64,000 nucleotides of DNA from Sutcliffiella tianshenii (GTDB lineage Bacteria; Bacillota; Bacilli; Bacillales; Bacillaceae_I). This document shows positions 44,614-53,051 of the stretch, piece by piece. The position numbers and the translations under genes were made by a program. The stretch is taken from the NCBI RefSeq assembly GCF_016908565.1, contig NZ_JAFBED010000002.1, positions 434,001 to 498,000 on the forward strand, in the 5' to 3' direction. Every line of letters starts with the position of its first letter. The stretch's first letter is position 1. The notes under the pieces are model-generated. The model was not told where the DNA came from. It did no database searches and saw only the letters and a list, made by a program, of their open reading frames with translations.

Positions 44614-45811
44614 CAATGCGTTCCACTATTGTTGCGATTCCCTGCCCGACGCCGACACACATGGTGGCAAGGCCAAACTTTACTTCCCTTTTATTCATTT
44701 CATGGACAAGGGTGGTCAAAATTCTTGCACCGCTTGCACCGAGAGGATGACCGAAGGCGATCGCCCCGCCGTTCACGTTCACTTTTTGTTCGTCCAGTTC
44801 AAGTTGACGGATGCATTCCAGGGATTGGGACGCGAAGGCTTCATTCAATTCAACCAGATCCAGATCATCCTTTGTAAGTCCTGCGCGCTGCAACGCTTTT
44901 CTTGTCGCATGGATCGGACCGATTCCCATGATGCTTGGGGAAAGTCCTGCGACGGCTGATGTGACATATCTTGCTAGTGGTGTTAGATTAAACTCCGCGG
45001 CCTTCTCTGCACTCATCAATAAAAGAGCTGAGGCCCCATCGTTTACTCCAGAAGCGTTACCTGCTGTTACAGTACCACCTTCAAAAAGTGGACGAAGCAT
45101 AACGAGCTTCTCCAAAGTTGTTTCAGGACGTGGATGTTCATCGGTGCTAACGACTGTTTCGTTGCCCTTTCTATCGATGATCGTTACTGGTACAAGCTCT
45201 TCCGCAAAACGGTTTGATTTCATGGCCTTGTCTGCTTTTTGCTGGCTTTCATAAGCAAACCTGTCCTGATCCTCGCGGGAGATGCTGAATTCCGTCGCAA
45301 CATTCTCCGCTGTCTGAGGCATGGAGTCCACTCCATACATCTTTTCTAAGTTTTTGTTGATAAAGCGCCAGCCTATTGTCGTATCGAGAAGCTCCATATT
45401 TCCACGGGGAAAATCAGTATCCGGTTTTTTCATGACAAACGGAGCCCGTGTCATGCTTTCAGTGCCTCCTGCGATATAAATATCCCCTTCGCCTGCCATG
45501 ATTGCCCGTGCAGCATAATTGACTGCGTCAAGGCCGGACCCGCAAAGGCGGTTGATGGTCGTACCTGCTACCTCAACCGGAAGACCCGCCAATAAAGCGG
45601 ACATCCTTGCCACGTTGCGGTTGTCCTCTCCTGCCTGATTGGCATTTCCGAATACGACCTCTTCAATCTGCCCGGCAGGAATATTAGGATTTCTGTCCAT
45701 CAGTGCTTTAATGACAATAGCACCGAGGTCATCCGGGCGGACAGATTTTAACGCTCCTTTGTATCTGCCGATCGGGGTCCTGCACGCATCCACAATTACT
45801 ACTTCTTTCAT
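44603..45811 (-). CDS. paaJ: 3-oxoadipyl-CoA thiolase
   Basis: The 402-residue thiolase has active Cys90 in NRLCGSGLDAV, the pantetheine loop, His in AFGHPLGASGARI and the second Cys in TMCVGVGQG. The start VVIVDACRTPIGRYKGALKSV resembles PaaJ/PcaF thiolases. It would cleave 3-oxoadipyl-CoA to acetyl-CoA and succinyl-CoA, and could act on the C8 intermediate as well. ATG 45811 follows GGGAGGG; an in-frame ORF extends upstream to 45877 but overlaps paaH. It is the last gene of the paa operon. Confidence 0.9.
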   Translation of the reverse strand: MKEVVIVDACRTPIGRYKGALKSVRPDDLGAIVIKALMDRNPNIPAGQIEEVVFGNANQAGEDNRNVARMSALLAGLPVEVAGTTINRLCGSGLDAVNYAARAIMAGEGDIYIAGGTESMTRAPFVMKKPDTDFPRGNMELLDTTIGWRFINKNLEKMYGVDSMPQTAENVATEFSISREDQDRFAYESQQKADKAMKSNRFAEELVPVTIIDRKGNETVVSTDEHPRPETTLEKLVMLRPLFEGGTVTAGNASGVNDGASALLLMSAEKAAEFNLTPLARYVTSAVAGLSPSIMGIGPIHATRKALQRAGLTKDDLDLVELNEAFASQSLECIRQLELDEQKVNVNGGAIAFGHPLGASGARILTTLVHEMNKREVKFGLATMCVGVGQGIATIVERIEKS

Positions 45812-45827
45812 CCTGTCACCCTCCCTT

Positions 45828-46682
45828 TTAGTCGTTCTTTTGATAGTCATAGACGCCTTTTCCGCTTTTTCTCCCAAGACGGCCGGCTTTCACATACTTT
45901 TCCAATAGAGGTGCAGGCCTGTATTTTTCCCCAAGCTTCTCATGAAGGTATTTCAGATTGTTCAATCGTGTATCCAGACCAACTAGATCGCCAAGTTCAA
46001 AAGGTCCCATCGGATAATTGAGGCCAAGTTTGATTGCTTTGTCGATTTCCTCTGGAGTACCGACTCCTTCCTGCAGCATATAAAAGGCTTCATTTCCCAC
46101 CAAGGCACTGATCCTGCTTGTGACAAAACCAGGAAATTCATTGACAACAACCGTTTCCTTACCCATTTTTTCCGCAACGGAACGGATAGCCTCTGCTGTA
46201 TCATCGCTAGTTTCCAAACCTCGGACAATTTCAACGAGCTTCATTTTATGTACTGGATTAAAAAAGTGCATCGCAATCACTTTTTCAGGTCGATTTGTAA
46301 AACTGCCGATTTCTGTCGGACTCATGGTGGAGGTATTGGATGCAAACAGACAGTGTGATGGTGCATGCCGGTCAATCCGTTCAAATACAGATTTTTTGAT
46401 TTCCATATTCTCTGGTACCGCCTCAATGATCAAATCGGCTTCCTTCACAACATCCTCTAGATGAACTGAATAGGATAGCCTTTCATTGATGGAGTCGGCA
46501 TCGGAATTTGTCAGCTTGCCCCGTTCCATTCCCTTTTCGATGATCTGCTGGATTTCTTTCTTCGCTCCCATTAATTGCTCTTCTTTAACATCAACTAGCG
46601 TGGTTGAAAAACCTCCAAGCGCGCTTGTATAGGCAATTCCTCTACCCATCACTCCAGAACCGATAACAATTATATTTTCCAT
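45828..46682 (-). CDS. paaH: 3-hydroxyacyl-CoA dehydrogenase (PaaH)
   Basis: The 284-residue protein has the NAD-binding motif IVIGSGVMGRGIAYTSALGG, LIIEAVPENMEIKKSVF, the catalytic His in VIAMHFFNPVHKMKLVEIV and the C-terminal domain with LGLNYPMGPFELGDLVG. The length fits the 3-hydroxybutyryl-CoA dehydrogenase (Hbd/PaaH) type. In this operon it would oxidise 3-hydroxyadipyl-CoA. It starts at ATG 46682 after GGGAGG and follows a terminator-like hairpin after the aldehyde dehydrogenase gene. Confidence 0.9.
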   Translation of the reverse strand: MENIIVIGSGVMGRGIAYTSALGGFSTTLVDVKEEQLMGAKKEIQQIIEKGMERGKLTNSDADSINERLSYSVHLEDVVKEADLIIEAVPENMEIKKSVFERIDRHAPSHCLFASNTSTMSPTEIGSFTNRPEKVIAMHFFNPVHKMKLVEIVRGLETSDDTAEAIRSVAEKMGKETVVVNEFPGFVTSRISALVGNEAFYMLQEGVGTPEEIDKAIKLGLNYPMGPFELGDLVGLDTRLNNLKYLHEKLGEKYRPAPLLEKYVKAGRLGRKSGKGVYDYQKND

Positions 46683-46719
46683 AGAAGCTGCCTCCCTTTT
46701 CTAAAGTGTCACTTTAAAA

Positions 46720-46746
46720 AAGCAAAGGGGACGCGCCCCTTTGCTT
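46720..46746 (-). terminator. Intra-operon terminator-like hairpin
   Basis: AAGCAAAGGGG pairs perfectly with CCCCTTTGCTT around a 5-nt loop. On the minus strand it is followed by TTTTTTAAAG. It lies between the aldehyde dehydrogenase stop and paaH, only 37 bp before paaH, and would reduce expression of paaH and paaJ. Confidence 0.85.
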
Positions 46747-46759
46747 CCTTTTTATAAAC

Positions 46760-48277
46760 TTACACTCCAAACGGATTCAGAGGACGGTTCCCGAAGTAGG
46801 AGATGATGCTCTTCGTTTCTGTGTAAAGGTCCAGGGTTTCAATGCATAGCTCGCGACCGAAACCGGATTGCTTGTAGCCGCCGAATGGTGTTCCAGGAAA
46901 AGCGGAGAACGGGCAGTTTACCATGACGATTCCTGCCTGGATCTGCTTGGAGACCCTTGTTGCACGTCCATGATCTTTTGTCCAGATGGCAGACCCAAGA
47001 CCATATTCACTGTCATTCGCAAGCTTGATTGCTTCTTTTTCATCACTGAATGGCATTACCACTACGACAGGGCCAAAGATCTCTTCTTTGACAACCTTCA
47101 TGTCATGATTGACACCGGTAATGATGGTTGGTTCGTACCAATAACCATTTTCAAAGCCTTCCACTTTGGCAACTTTTCCACCTAGTACGATATTGGCCCC
47201 TTCTTCTTTCGCTGACTGGACATACCCGTCAATGACATCAAGCTGGCCTTTGTTGATCACAGCCCCAATATGTGTTTCTTTGGCAAATGGATCGCCAAGT
47301 GTCAGCTTTTTCGCTTTTTCCACGAACTTCTCCATGAACGTATCATATATATTCTCGTGTACATACAGTCGGGAACGGGCTTCGCAAGATTGTCCTGTGT
47401 TGTAGAAGATACCGAATAGGGATCCATCCACTGCCGCATCGATGTCTGCATCTTCAAATACTAGATTCGGAGATTTTCCGCCAAGCTCCAATGTAACGCG
47501 CTTCAGGGTTTGGGATGCCTTTTCCATGATATCCTTACCAATTGGCGTGGAGCCTGTGAATGCCACTTTATCCACCTTTGGATGCTCAACCAGGTAGTTT
47601 CCTACTTCCGATCCAGCACCAGGGATGATGTTTACGACACCCTCCGGAACCCCTGCTTCGATGCAAATCTCACCGAGTACGATTGCAGTAAGTGGAGTCA
47701 GTGTGGCAGGCTTGACCACTACGGAACAACCAACTGCAATAGCAGGTGCAATCTTCCATGCAGCCATCATTAATGGATAATTCCATGGTATGATTTGCGC
47801 ACATACTCCAACCGGTTCTTTTTCAGTGATGTTCTGGAATTGGCCTGGAACATTGTTGACGGACCCTCTATGACCGACTATCGCCCCTGCGTAGAATTCG
47901 AAATCCTCGATCGCCTGCATCACTTGACCTTGTGCAGCAGAAAGAGATTTTCCTGAATCCAGAATCTCCAATTCTACCAATTCGTTAAAACGGGAGCGCA
48001 TGATGCTAGCAATTTTATTCAATGTTCTGGCACGCTTGTTTAGCGGGAATAGCTTCCATTTCCCTTTGTCGAAAGCGTTCCTTGCAGCTTCCACCGCTTT
48101 CTCTGCATCCTCTTTGGAAGCTTTTGCGATTGTTGCGATCGCTTCACCTGTTGCAGGATTATAGGTCGTAAAAGTTTCTCCTGAGGAGCTATCCACTCTT
48201 TGACCGCCGATAATCAATTGATACGAGTCACGCTTCATTTCCAGTTGTTCCAGCTTTGCATCTTTTACAGTTGCCAT
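46760..48277 (-). CDS. Aldehyde dehydrogenase, probable ring-opening aldehyde dehydrogenase of the Paa pathway
   Basis: The 505-residue protein has LELGGKSPN with the general-base Glu and the catalytic Cys in YNTGQSCEARSRLYV, as in betaine-aldehyde-type dehydrogenases. In the Paa pathway PaaZ normally fuses an aldehyde dehydrogenase with an enoyl-CoA hydratase domain. This protein has only the dehydrogenase part and may oxidise the ring-opened semialdehyde to the acid (3-oxo-5,6-dehydrosuberyl-CoA). No PaaZ-type hydratase domain is seen in the operon. The role is inferred from position. It starts at ATG 48277 after AAGGGGA. Confidence 0.85.
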   Translation of the reverse strand: MATVKDAKLEQLEMKRDSYQLIIGGQRVDSSSGETFTTYNPATGEAIATIAKASKEDAEKAVEAARNAFDKGKWKLFPLNKRARTLNKIASIMRSRFNELVELEILDSGKSLSAAQGQVMQAIEDFEFYAGAIVGHRGSVNNVPGQFQNITEKEPVGVCAQIIPWNYPLMMAAWKIAPAIAVGCSVVVKPATLTPLTAIVLGEICIEAGVPEGVVNIIPGAGSEVGNYLVEHPKVDKVAFTGSTPIGKDIMEKASQTLKRVTLELGGKSPNLVFEDADIDAAVDGSLFGIFYNTGQSCEARSRLYVHENIYDTFMEKFVEKAKKLTLGDPFAKETHIGAVINKGQLDVIDGYVQSAKEEGANIVLGGKVAKVEGFENGYWYEPTIITGVNHDMKVVKEEIFGPVVVVMPFSDEKEAIKLANDSEYGLGSAIWTKDHGRATRVSKQIQAGIVMVNCPFSAFPGTPFGGYKQSGFGRELCIETLDLYTETKSIISYFGNRPLNPFGV

Positions 48278-48303
48278 ATTTGCTCATCCCCTTATTTGAT
48301 CTA

Positions 48304-49077
48304 TTAGTTTCCTTTGAATACAGGTTTTCTTTTTTCAACAAAGGATGTTACGCCTTCTTTATGATCGTTTGTCAGGCCGGCTATTCTTTGACTGTACGCC
48401 TCATGCTCGAGATACTCATCAAAATTCATGCTCCAGCTTGCTTGAAGGGAACGTTTAATCAAACCGATAGCCTGTGTAGGCATGCAAGCCAGACGCTCGG
48501 CAAATGCCTTCACTTCTTCTTCCCATTTTTCCTGTTCTATGACTCTTGTAGCCAGTCCCAGCTCTTTCGCATCCTCAGCTCTAATCTTCTCCCCTAAAAC
48601 GGCGAGCTCGAGTGCCTTCGCATTCCCGATTAGTTTAGGAAGGAAATAGAGATTACCAGAGTCAGGAACCAAACCGACATGTATAAATGCCTGGACAAAA
48701 CTTGCCTTGTCACTTAGCAATCGGAAATCACAAGCCAGTGCCAGGCTGAAGCCAGCTCCGGCTGCCACTCCGTTTACTGCTGCGATGACCGGCTTTTCAC
48801 AACGTGCAAGCTCCTTCATCATCGGACCATATCTCTTTCGCAGTACTTCACCATGGTCCATGTTCTCATCTACTTCGGCGAGATCCTGACCTGAGGAAAA
48901 AGCTCTCCCTTCACCTGTGATGACAATCGAACGTACCATTGGATCAGTACTGGACTGTTTGATTGCCTTCTGGATCTCCCTGTTCATCTGTTCTGTAAAC
49001 GCATTCAATTTATCGGGTCGGTTCAGCCTGATCCAGGCTACCTGGTTCTCTATCGTGTATGTGATTGTCTCAAACAT
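48304..49077 (-). CDS. paaG: 1,2-epoxyphenylacetyl-CoA isomerase
   Basis: The 257-residue crotonase-fold protein fits PaaG: GRAFSSGQDLAEV for the oxyanion hole, AAVNGVAAGAGFSLALACD, and FVQAFIHVGLVPDSG where the Asp replaces the glutamate of true hydratases. It isomerises the ring epoxide to oxepin-CoA and shifts double bonds. ATG 49077 follows GAGGAGG; an in-frame ATG at 49092 covers that site. Confidence 0.9.
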   Translation of the reverse strand: MFETITYTIENQVAWIRLNRPDKLNAFTEQMNREIQKAIKQSSTDPMVRSIVITGEGRAFSSGQDLAEVDENMDHGEVLRKRYGPMMKELARCEKPVIAAVNGVAAGAGFSLALACDFRLLSDKASFVQAFIHVGLVPDSGNLYFLPKLIGNAKALELAVLGEKIRAEDAKELGLATRVIEQEKWEEEVKAFAERLACMPTQAIGLIKRSLQASWSMNFDEYLEHEAYSQRIAGLTNDHKEGVTSFVEKRKPVFKGN

Positions 49078-49088
49078 GACTGGCCTCC

Positions 49089-49868
49089 TCATTCTCCCTC
49101 AAAGTTTGGCCTTCTTTTTTCCTGAAAAGCTCTCATGCCCTCTTTTTGATCCTTGGATGCGAAAAGCAGATAAAAGTTCTTCCGTTCATATTGCATTCCT
49201 TCATACACGGAATAGTCCACCGCTTTCAGGACGGACTCCTTGATCAGGCGTAGGGATAGCGGAGCCTGCTTTGCTATTTTATTGGCAAATTTCAAGGTTT
49301 CCTCCTGCAATAGCTCTTTTGCAACAATCCGGTTGATGACCCCATAGTGCAGCGCTTCCTTCGCATTCATCCTGTCACCTGTCAACAGCCACTCCATCGC
49401 TTTTGATTTACCCATCAGTTTGGTGAGCCTTTGTGTTCCGCCGGCACCGGGCATCACGCCAAGGCTGATTTCCGGGAAACCGAATTCTGCATCATGGGCG
49501 GCAAACAGAATGTCACAGCATAGCGCCAGTTCAAACCCTCCACCAAGTGCAAAGCCTTGGACAGCCCCGATGATCGGCTTTTTCACCCATGCAAGCCGGT
49601 CCCACTCGGTAAACTGATTTAAAAGCTCAAGTTCGATTGCGCCCGCTTCTGCCATTTCATCAATGTCGGCACCTGCTGCAAAGGCCCTGCCATGCCCGCA
49701 AAGCACAATGACTTTTACTTCATCATTGCGGTCAAACTCCTCGATGATGGATACGATTTCCGATACCATCGGACGATTGATCGCATTCAGTACTTTAGGG
49801 CGATTTAAAGCGACGATCCCAATCGAACCCTCAACCGAGACATCAATAAAGCTGAATCTGTTATTCAT
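49089..49868 (-). CDS. paaF: 2,3-dehydroadipyl-CoA hydratase
   Basis: The 259-residue crotonase-fold protein keeps the hydratase glutamates in ALGGGFELALCCD and FPEISLGVMPGAGGTQRL, with GRAFAAGADIDEMA for the oxyanion hole. It would hydrate 2,3-dehydroadipyl-CoA. The gene overlaps the EthD-like gene by 8 bp and is followed after 11 bp by paaG. Confidence 0.9.
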   Translation of the reverse strand: MNNRFSFIDVSVEGSIGIVALNRPKVLNAINRPMVSEIVSIIEEFDRNDEVKVIVLCGHGRAFAAGADIDEMAEAGAIELELLNQFTEWDRLAWVKKPIIGAVQGFALGGGFELALCCDILFAAHDAEFGFPEISLGVMPGAGGTQRLTKLMGKSKAMEWLLTGDRMNAKEALHYGVINRIVAKELLQEETLKFANKIAKQAPLSLRLIKESVLKAVDYSVYEGMQYERKNFYLLFASKDQKEGMRAFQEKRRPNFEGE

Positions 49869-50169
49869 TCACTTCTTCACCGATCATCAGAGTGACCAGA
49901 TCACCAGCAAATTTCATTAAATCCTTCCCGGATGCTTTCGCCTCATCCGTTCTCATCGCCTGCTTCAATGCATCATGGCTATCGTAGTACATTTCACACA
50001 TTAAATAGTATTTGCCTTCTCCACCCATCGGGCTTCCAACCACTTTTGTCACTTCCATCTTGCGAAGTCCAGGGATTTTCTGTGTGATAGGTCCGTGTGT
50101 TTCGAAATAGTGCTGATCGAATGCCTCTTTGTTATCAGGGTGCTTGTAAAGCGCGATTAATTTTACCAT
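49861..50169 (-). CDS. EthD-family protein in the paa operon
   Basis: The 102-residue dimeric ferredoxin-like-fold protein matches EthD: MVKLIALYKHPDNKEAFDQH, HGPITQKIPGLRKMEV and GKYYLMCEMYYDS. Proteins of this family often accompany degradation operons, with no clear catalytic role. It starts at ATG 50169 after AAAAGGAG and overlaps paaF by 8 bp. Confidence 0.85.
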   Translation of the reverse strand: MVKLIALYKHPDNKEAFDQHYFETHGPITQKIPGLRKMEVTKVVGSPMGGEGKYYLMCEMYYDSHDALKQAMRTDEAKASGKDLMKFAGDLVTLMIGEEVNE

Positions 50170-50244
50170 TTAATTTCTCTCCTTTTAATATGTAGTAAGC
50201 CTATTAGAGATTATCTCTACTAAGCTTCTTTCCATTGTTTAACA

Positions 50245-50736
50245 TTACATCATGGTTGATATTGGCTTCATGGCTTCGAAAGGATTTTTGCAACCTTTGC
50301 AATAAAGGATGCTCCTGCAGGCAGTGGGACCAAAAATATTGTCAATTGTGGTGTAGGTGGACCCGCAATACGGACAATCCACATGCCATTCCCCGTCCTT
50401 ATCCAATTTTGGCGGCGGGGCGATGCCGAACTCCTTTAATTTCTCCCTGCCCTCTTCCGAGATACGGTCGGAGGTCCAAGGCGGCTCGTAGATGAATACT
50501 ACTTCAATATGTTCAAAAATTGCTAGATTGCCAATCTCTTTTTCTATGTTTTTTTTGATGATATCCAATGCCGGGCACCCCATGAAGGTGGGTAGCATGT
50601 TGATTGTTACATTCCGCTCATCAAGAATGATATCTTCCACCATCCCCAATTCGACCACACTGACTGAATCAATTTCAGGATCCTTTACTGACTGAAGTTG
50701 TTCCCATACTCTCTTAAGCTTTATATTGTCTGTCAT
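50245..50736 (-). CDS. paaD: PaaD, Fe-S maturation factor of phenylacetyl-CoA epoxidase
   Basis: The 163-residue protein has an N-terminal DUF59/MIP18-type domain (DPEIDSVSVVELGMVEDI, TFMGCPALDII) and a C-terminal zinc-ribbon-like part with CPYCGS and YCKGCKNPFEA. PaaD is needed for a functional PaaABC-type epoxidase in E. coli, probably in cluster assembly. ATG 50736 with an AAAGGA site is chosen; an in-frame ATG at 50805 would lengthen the protein by 23 residues without matching the family. Confidence 0.88.
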   Translation of the reverse strand: MTDNIKLKRVWEQLQSVKDPEIDSVSVVELGMVEDIILDERNVTINMLPTFMGCPALDIIKKNIEKEIGNLAIFEHIEVVFIYEPPWTSDRISEEGREKLKEFGIAPPPKLDKDGEWHVDCPYCGSTYTTIDNIFGPTACRSILYCKGCKNPFEAMKPISTMM

Positions 50737-50811
50737 AAACGACTCATTCCTTTTATTTGAGTAAAAGGGCTCCCTCAATAGTGTATGTGCCTCATCACTT
50801 CTCATGACCTT

Positions 50812-51636
50812 TTACCAGACTGCCGCTGGATTACTGTTATATACTTCACCTAGAGTTAGAATGGCATCTTCAAGATCCTTTGTATGCTCACCTTTTCTCC
50901 CATCCCCATTTTTCATGCCAAGCTTGTTTTCAAAGGGTGGAAAATCCACCTTTTCGAAAATATCCGTCATGGTCTGGATGAAGCGCTGCCGCAGCATCTC
51001 TTCCCCTTCCATAAGGCCGAATTGGGAAATCAGGGCGGCATCCGGTCCAAGCGACAGTACCCCGCCGAAATCGGCAAGAACTTTATCCACTGCAGCCATC
51101 ATTCTTGATTTAGCATCCCCATTGGCCTGACAGAGCTGGGTAAACCAGGTTCTCCAATGAAGGAGATGATAGTAAAGCTCCATGTTCACCTTGATGGCAA
51201 CATGCTTCAAAGGCTCATAGGTGGAGTTTTTAAGCGATTCCATCTTCAGTTTCTTCGCTTGAGTATAGAAAAAGTGCCTGACCACGGCAAAAGCCCAGTC
51301 ATATTTCGGTTCCTTCAAATAGTTACCAGGCCCGTTCACCAATTCCAGAACAACGGCATTGACCCGGTCTTTAGCATTGCGGGCATGTGCCAGGGCATCC
51401 ATGTCCCCTTCACCCAGATCCTCAAGTAATCGATAGAACATGGCCGCATGCCCCATCGTATCCTGATTAATAGAAGAAAACGCGACATCCTCTTCTATAT
51501 GCGGAGCAAGGCCTAGCCATTCAGAACCTCGGAAGGCGATGATAAAATCATCATCGGCCAGCTGATACAACAGCTCTGTCAAAGCCTTGTGGTACGCTTT
51601 ATCCTTTTTTGCTTCCTCTACTGATGCGATATTCAT
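50812..51636 (-). CDS. paaC: Phenylacetyl-CoA epoxidase subunit PaaC
   Basis: The 274-residue ferritin-like helical protein matches PaaC, the structural partner of PaaA: LADDDFIIAFRGSEWLGLAPHIEEDVAFSS, LEDLGEGDMDALAHARN and WRTWFTQLCQANG. It lacks the diiron centre but stabilises PaaA. It overlaps the paaB stop by 4 bp (ATGA). Confidence 0.92.
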   Translation of the reverse strand: MNIASVEEAKKDKAYHKALTELLYQLADDDFIIAFRGSEWLGLAPHIEEDVAFSSINQDTMGHAAMFYRLLEDLGEGDMDALAHARNAKDRVNAVVLELVNGPGNYLKEPKYDWAFAVVRHFFYTQAKKLKMESLKNSTYEPLKHVAIKVNMELYYHLLHWRTWFTQLCQANGDAKSRMMAAVDKVLADFGGVLSLGPDAALISQFGLMEGEEMLRQRFIQTMTDIFEKVDFPPFENKLGMKNGDGRKGEHTKDLEDAILTLGEVYNSNPAAVW

Positions 51637-51980
51637 TGTTTCAGCTTCCCTCCCCAGGACATGATCTCTTTCTCATCCAGCATTTCCTGTTCATAATGGC
51701 GCCATTTCTTTTTAAGATACCCATACCCCTTTGTATTCCGGTAATCTTTGTTGTCGATCCTTTGCAATGACTCCCGCTCTTCCTGGGTCATCTTTCTCAT
51801 TGCCGACCTTTTTACCACCCAGATATCCACCACCGGTTCGCGCCGCATGAAATTTTCCTGTGCCATGACAAGCGCCAGCTCCTCATTTGGTGCAAGAAGG
51901 CTGAATTGGTACTGCATCGGTGAGGTGTGCGACCTCTTTGAAAACACTTCAAATTCCTGATAAAATCCTTTGCCGCTCAA
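51633..51980 (-). CDS. paaB: Phenylacetyl-CoA epoxidase subunit PaaB
   Basis: The 115-residue protein matches PaaB in size and sequence: YQEFEVFSKRSHTSPMQYQ, LALVMAQENFMRREPVVDIW and RNTKGYGYLKKKWRHYEQE. PaaB bridges PaaAC dimers. The start codon is TTG 51980, with AGGAGGAG close upstream. Confidence 0.92.
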   Translation of the reverse strand: MSGKGFYQEFEVFSKRSHTSPMQYQFSLLAPNEELALVMAQENFMRREPVVDIWVVKRSAMRKMTQEERESLQRIDNKDYRNTKGYGYLKKKWRHYEQEMLDEKEIMSWGGKLKQ

Positions 51981-51995
51981 AGCTTCTCCTCCTTC

Positions 51996-52964
51996 CTAGC
52001 CTGCATTGGTCTCAGCACTCAACGCCTCACGGACCCATGCATTGTTTTCATGCGAAATGACACGAAGACGCAAGCGATCCTTGGATTTTGGTCCGTTATT
52101 CTTGATGATTTCCTTGAATTTGCTCCAATCCGGCTGCTGGTAGACCCACTTTTGCTCTTCTTCACTGTAATGCATCGTCTTATCCGGGATTGTCAGTCCA
52201 AGGGATAATACCCGCGGTATATATTTTGTGAAAAAATCCTGACGTAGTTCTTCATTGCTCTTTGTCCTGATTTTGTATTTAGTCGTGATATCCTGTTTCG
52301 ATGTTCCTGTTGTAGAGGCATCAGCCGGTCCAAAGAACATGAGAAGGGCCTCCCACCAACGGTCTATGGAATCTTGGATCATTGCCCGCTGTTCATCAGT
52401 TCCTTCCGCAAGTGCCATGATGATCGCTTCTCCGTGCTGAGCATGGAACACTTCCTCTGCGCATATTCGCTTCAAGGCACGTGCATACGGACCGTAGGAA
52501 GCATCGAGCATATTTGTCTGGGAGATAATCGCTGCACCGTCAACCAGCCATCCGATCAGTCCGGCATCCCCCCATGTAGGGGCCTCCATATGGAAGACAT
52601 TATGAAACTTCAAATCTCCCGAAAATAGATCCTGCATAATTTCTTCACGTGTCTTTCCGTAAGGCTCCATAAGGTCCTCTGCCACCCTAAGCAGTAGCTG
52701 TCCATGCCCCATCTCGTCCTGTACCTTTGCCATGATGCCGAGCTTCCTTTTCAGGGTAGGTGCTTTCGGGACCCACTCCTTTTCTGGAAGCGCTCCCATT
52801 ATTTCGCTGATTGCATGCATACTGATCAGCTTGATCAAGGTTTTCCTGTATTCTTCCGGCATCCAGTCGTCTGCCTCTATCTTTTCACCATTCTCGATCC
52901 GATTCATGAAGTGCTGGTGCTTTTCCTCTTCTGTAAAGCGGTCAAACGAAAGTGAATGGGTCAT
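51996..52964 (-). CDS. paaA: Phenylacetyl-CoA 1,2-epoxidase catalytic subunit PaaA
   Basis: The 322-residue ferritin-like diiron protein matches PaaA. The metal ligands are within KVQDEMGHGQLLLRVAEDL and RICAEEVFHAQHGEAI; other family features are PTWGDAGLIGWLVDGAAI and GPADASTTGTSKQ. It epoxidises the ring of phenylacetyl-CoA with O2. Electrons usually come from PaaE, which is not present in this operon or window. It starts at ATG 52964 after AGGAGG and is the first gene behind a strong promoter with an operator. Confidence 0.95.
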   Translation of the reverse strand: MTHSLSFDRFTEEEKHQHFMNRIENGEKIEADDWMPEEYRKTLIKLISMHAISEIMGALPEKEWVPKAPTLKRKLGIMAKVQDEMGHGQLLLRVAEDLMEPYGKTREEIMQDLFSGDLKFHNVFHMEAPTWGDAGLIGWLVDGAAIISQTNMLDASYGPYARALKRICAEEVFHAQHGEAIIMALAEGTDEQRAMIQDSIDRWWEALLMFFGPADASTTGTSKQDITTKYKIRTKSNEELRQDFFTKYIPRVLSLGLTIPDKTMHYSEEEQKWVYQQPDWSKFKEIIKNNGPKSKDRLRLRVISHENNAWVREALSAETNAG

Positions 52965-52988
52965 GATCGCCGCCTCCTATTTCTATAA

Positions 52989-53032
52989 CGTTTATTTAAC
53001 GAAATTATAATATAATGTTATACATTTATCAA
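52989..53032 (-). promoter_or_regulatory. Promoter and operator of the paaABCD operon
   Basis: On the minus strand TTGATA (53027-53032) and TATAAT (53004-53009) are separated by 17 bp. The palindrome CGTTAAATAAACG (52989-53001) lies 2 bp downstream of the -10 box and would cover the transcription start. A longer, imperfect repeat TATAACGTT/AATGTTATA spans 52984-53022. Confidence 0.8.
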
Positions 53033-53051
53033 CTCTGAAAGTTCTGAATTT

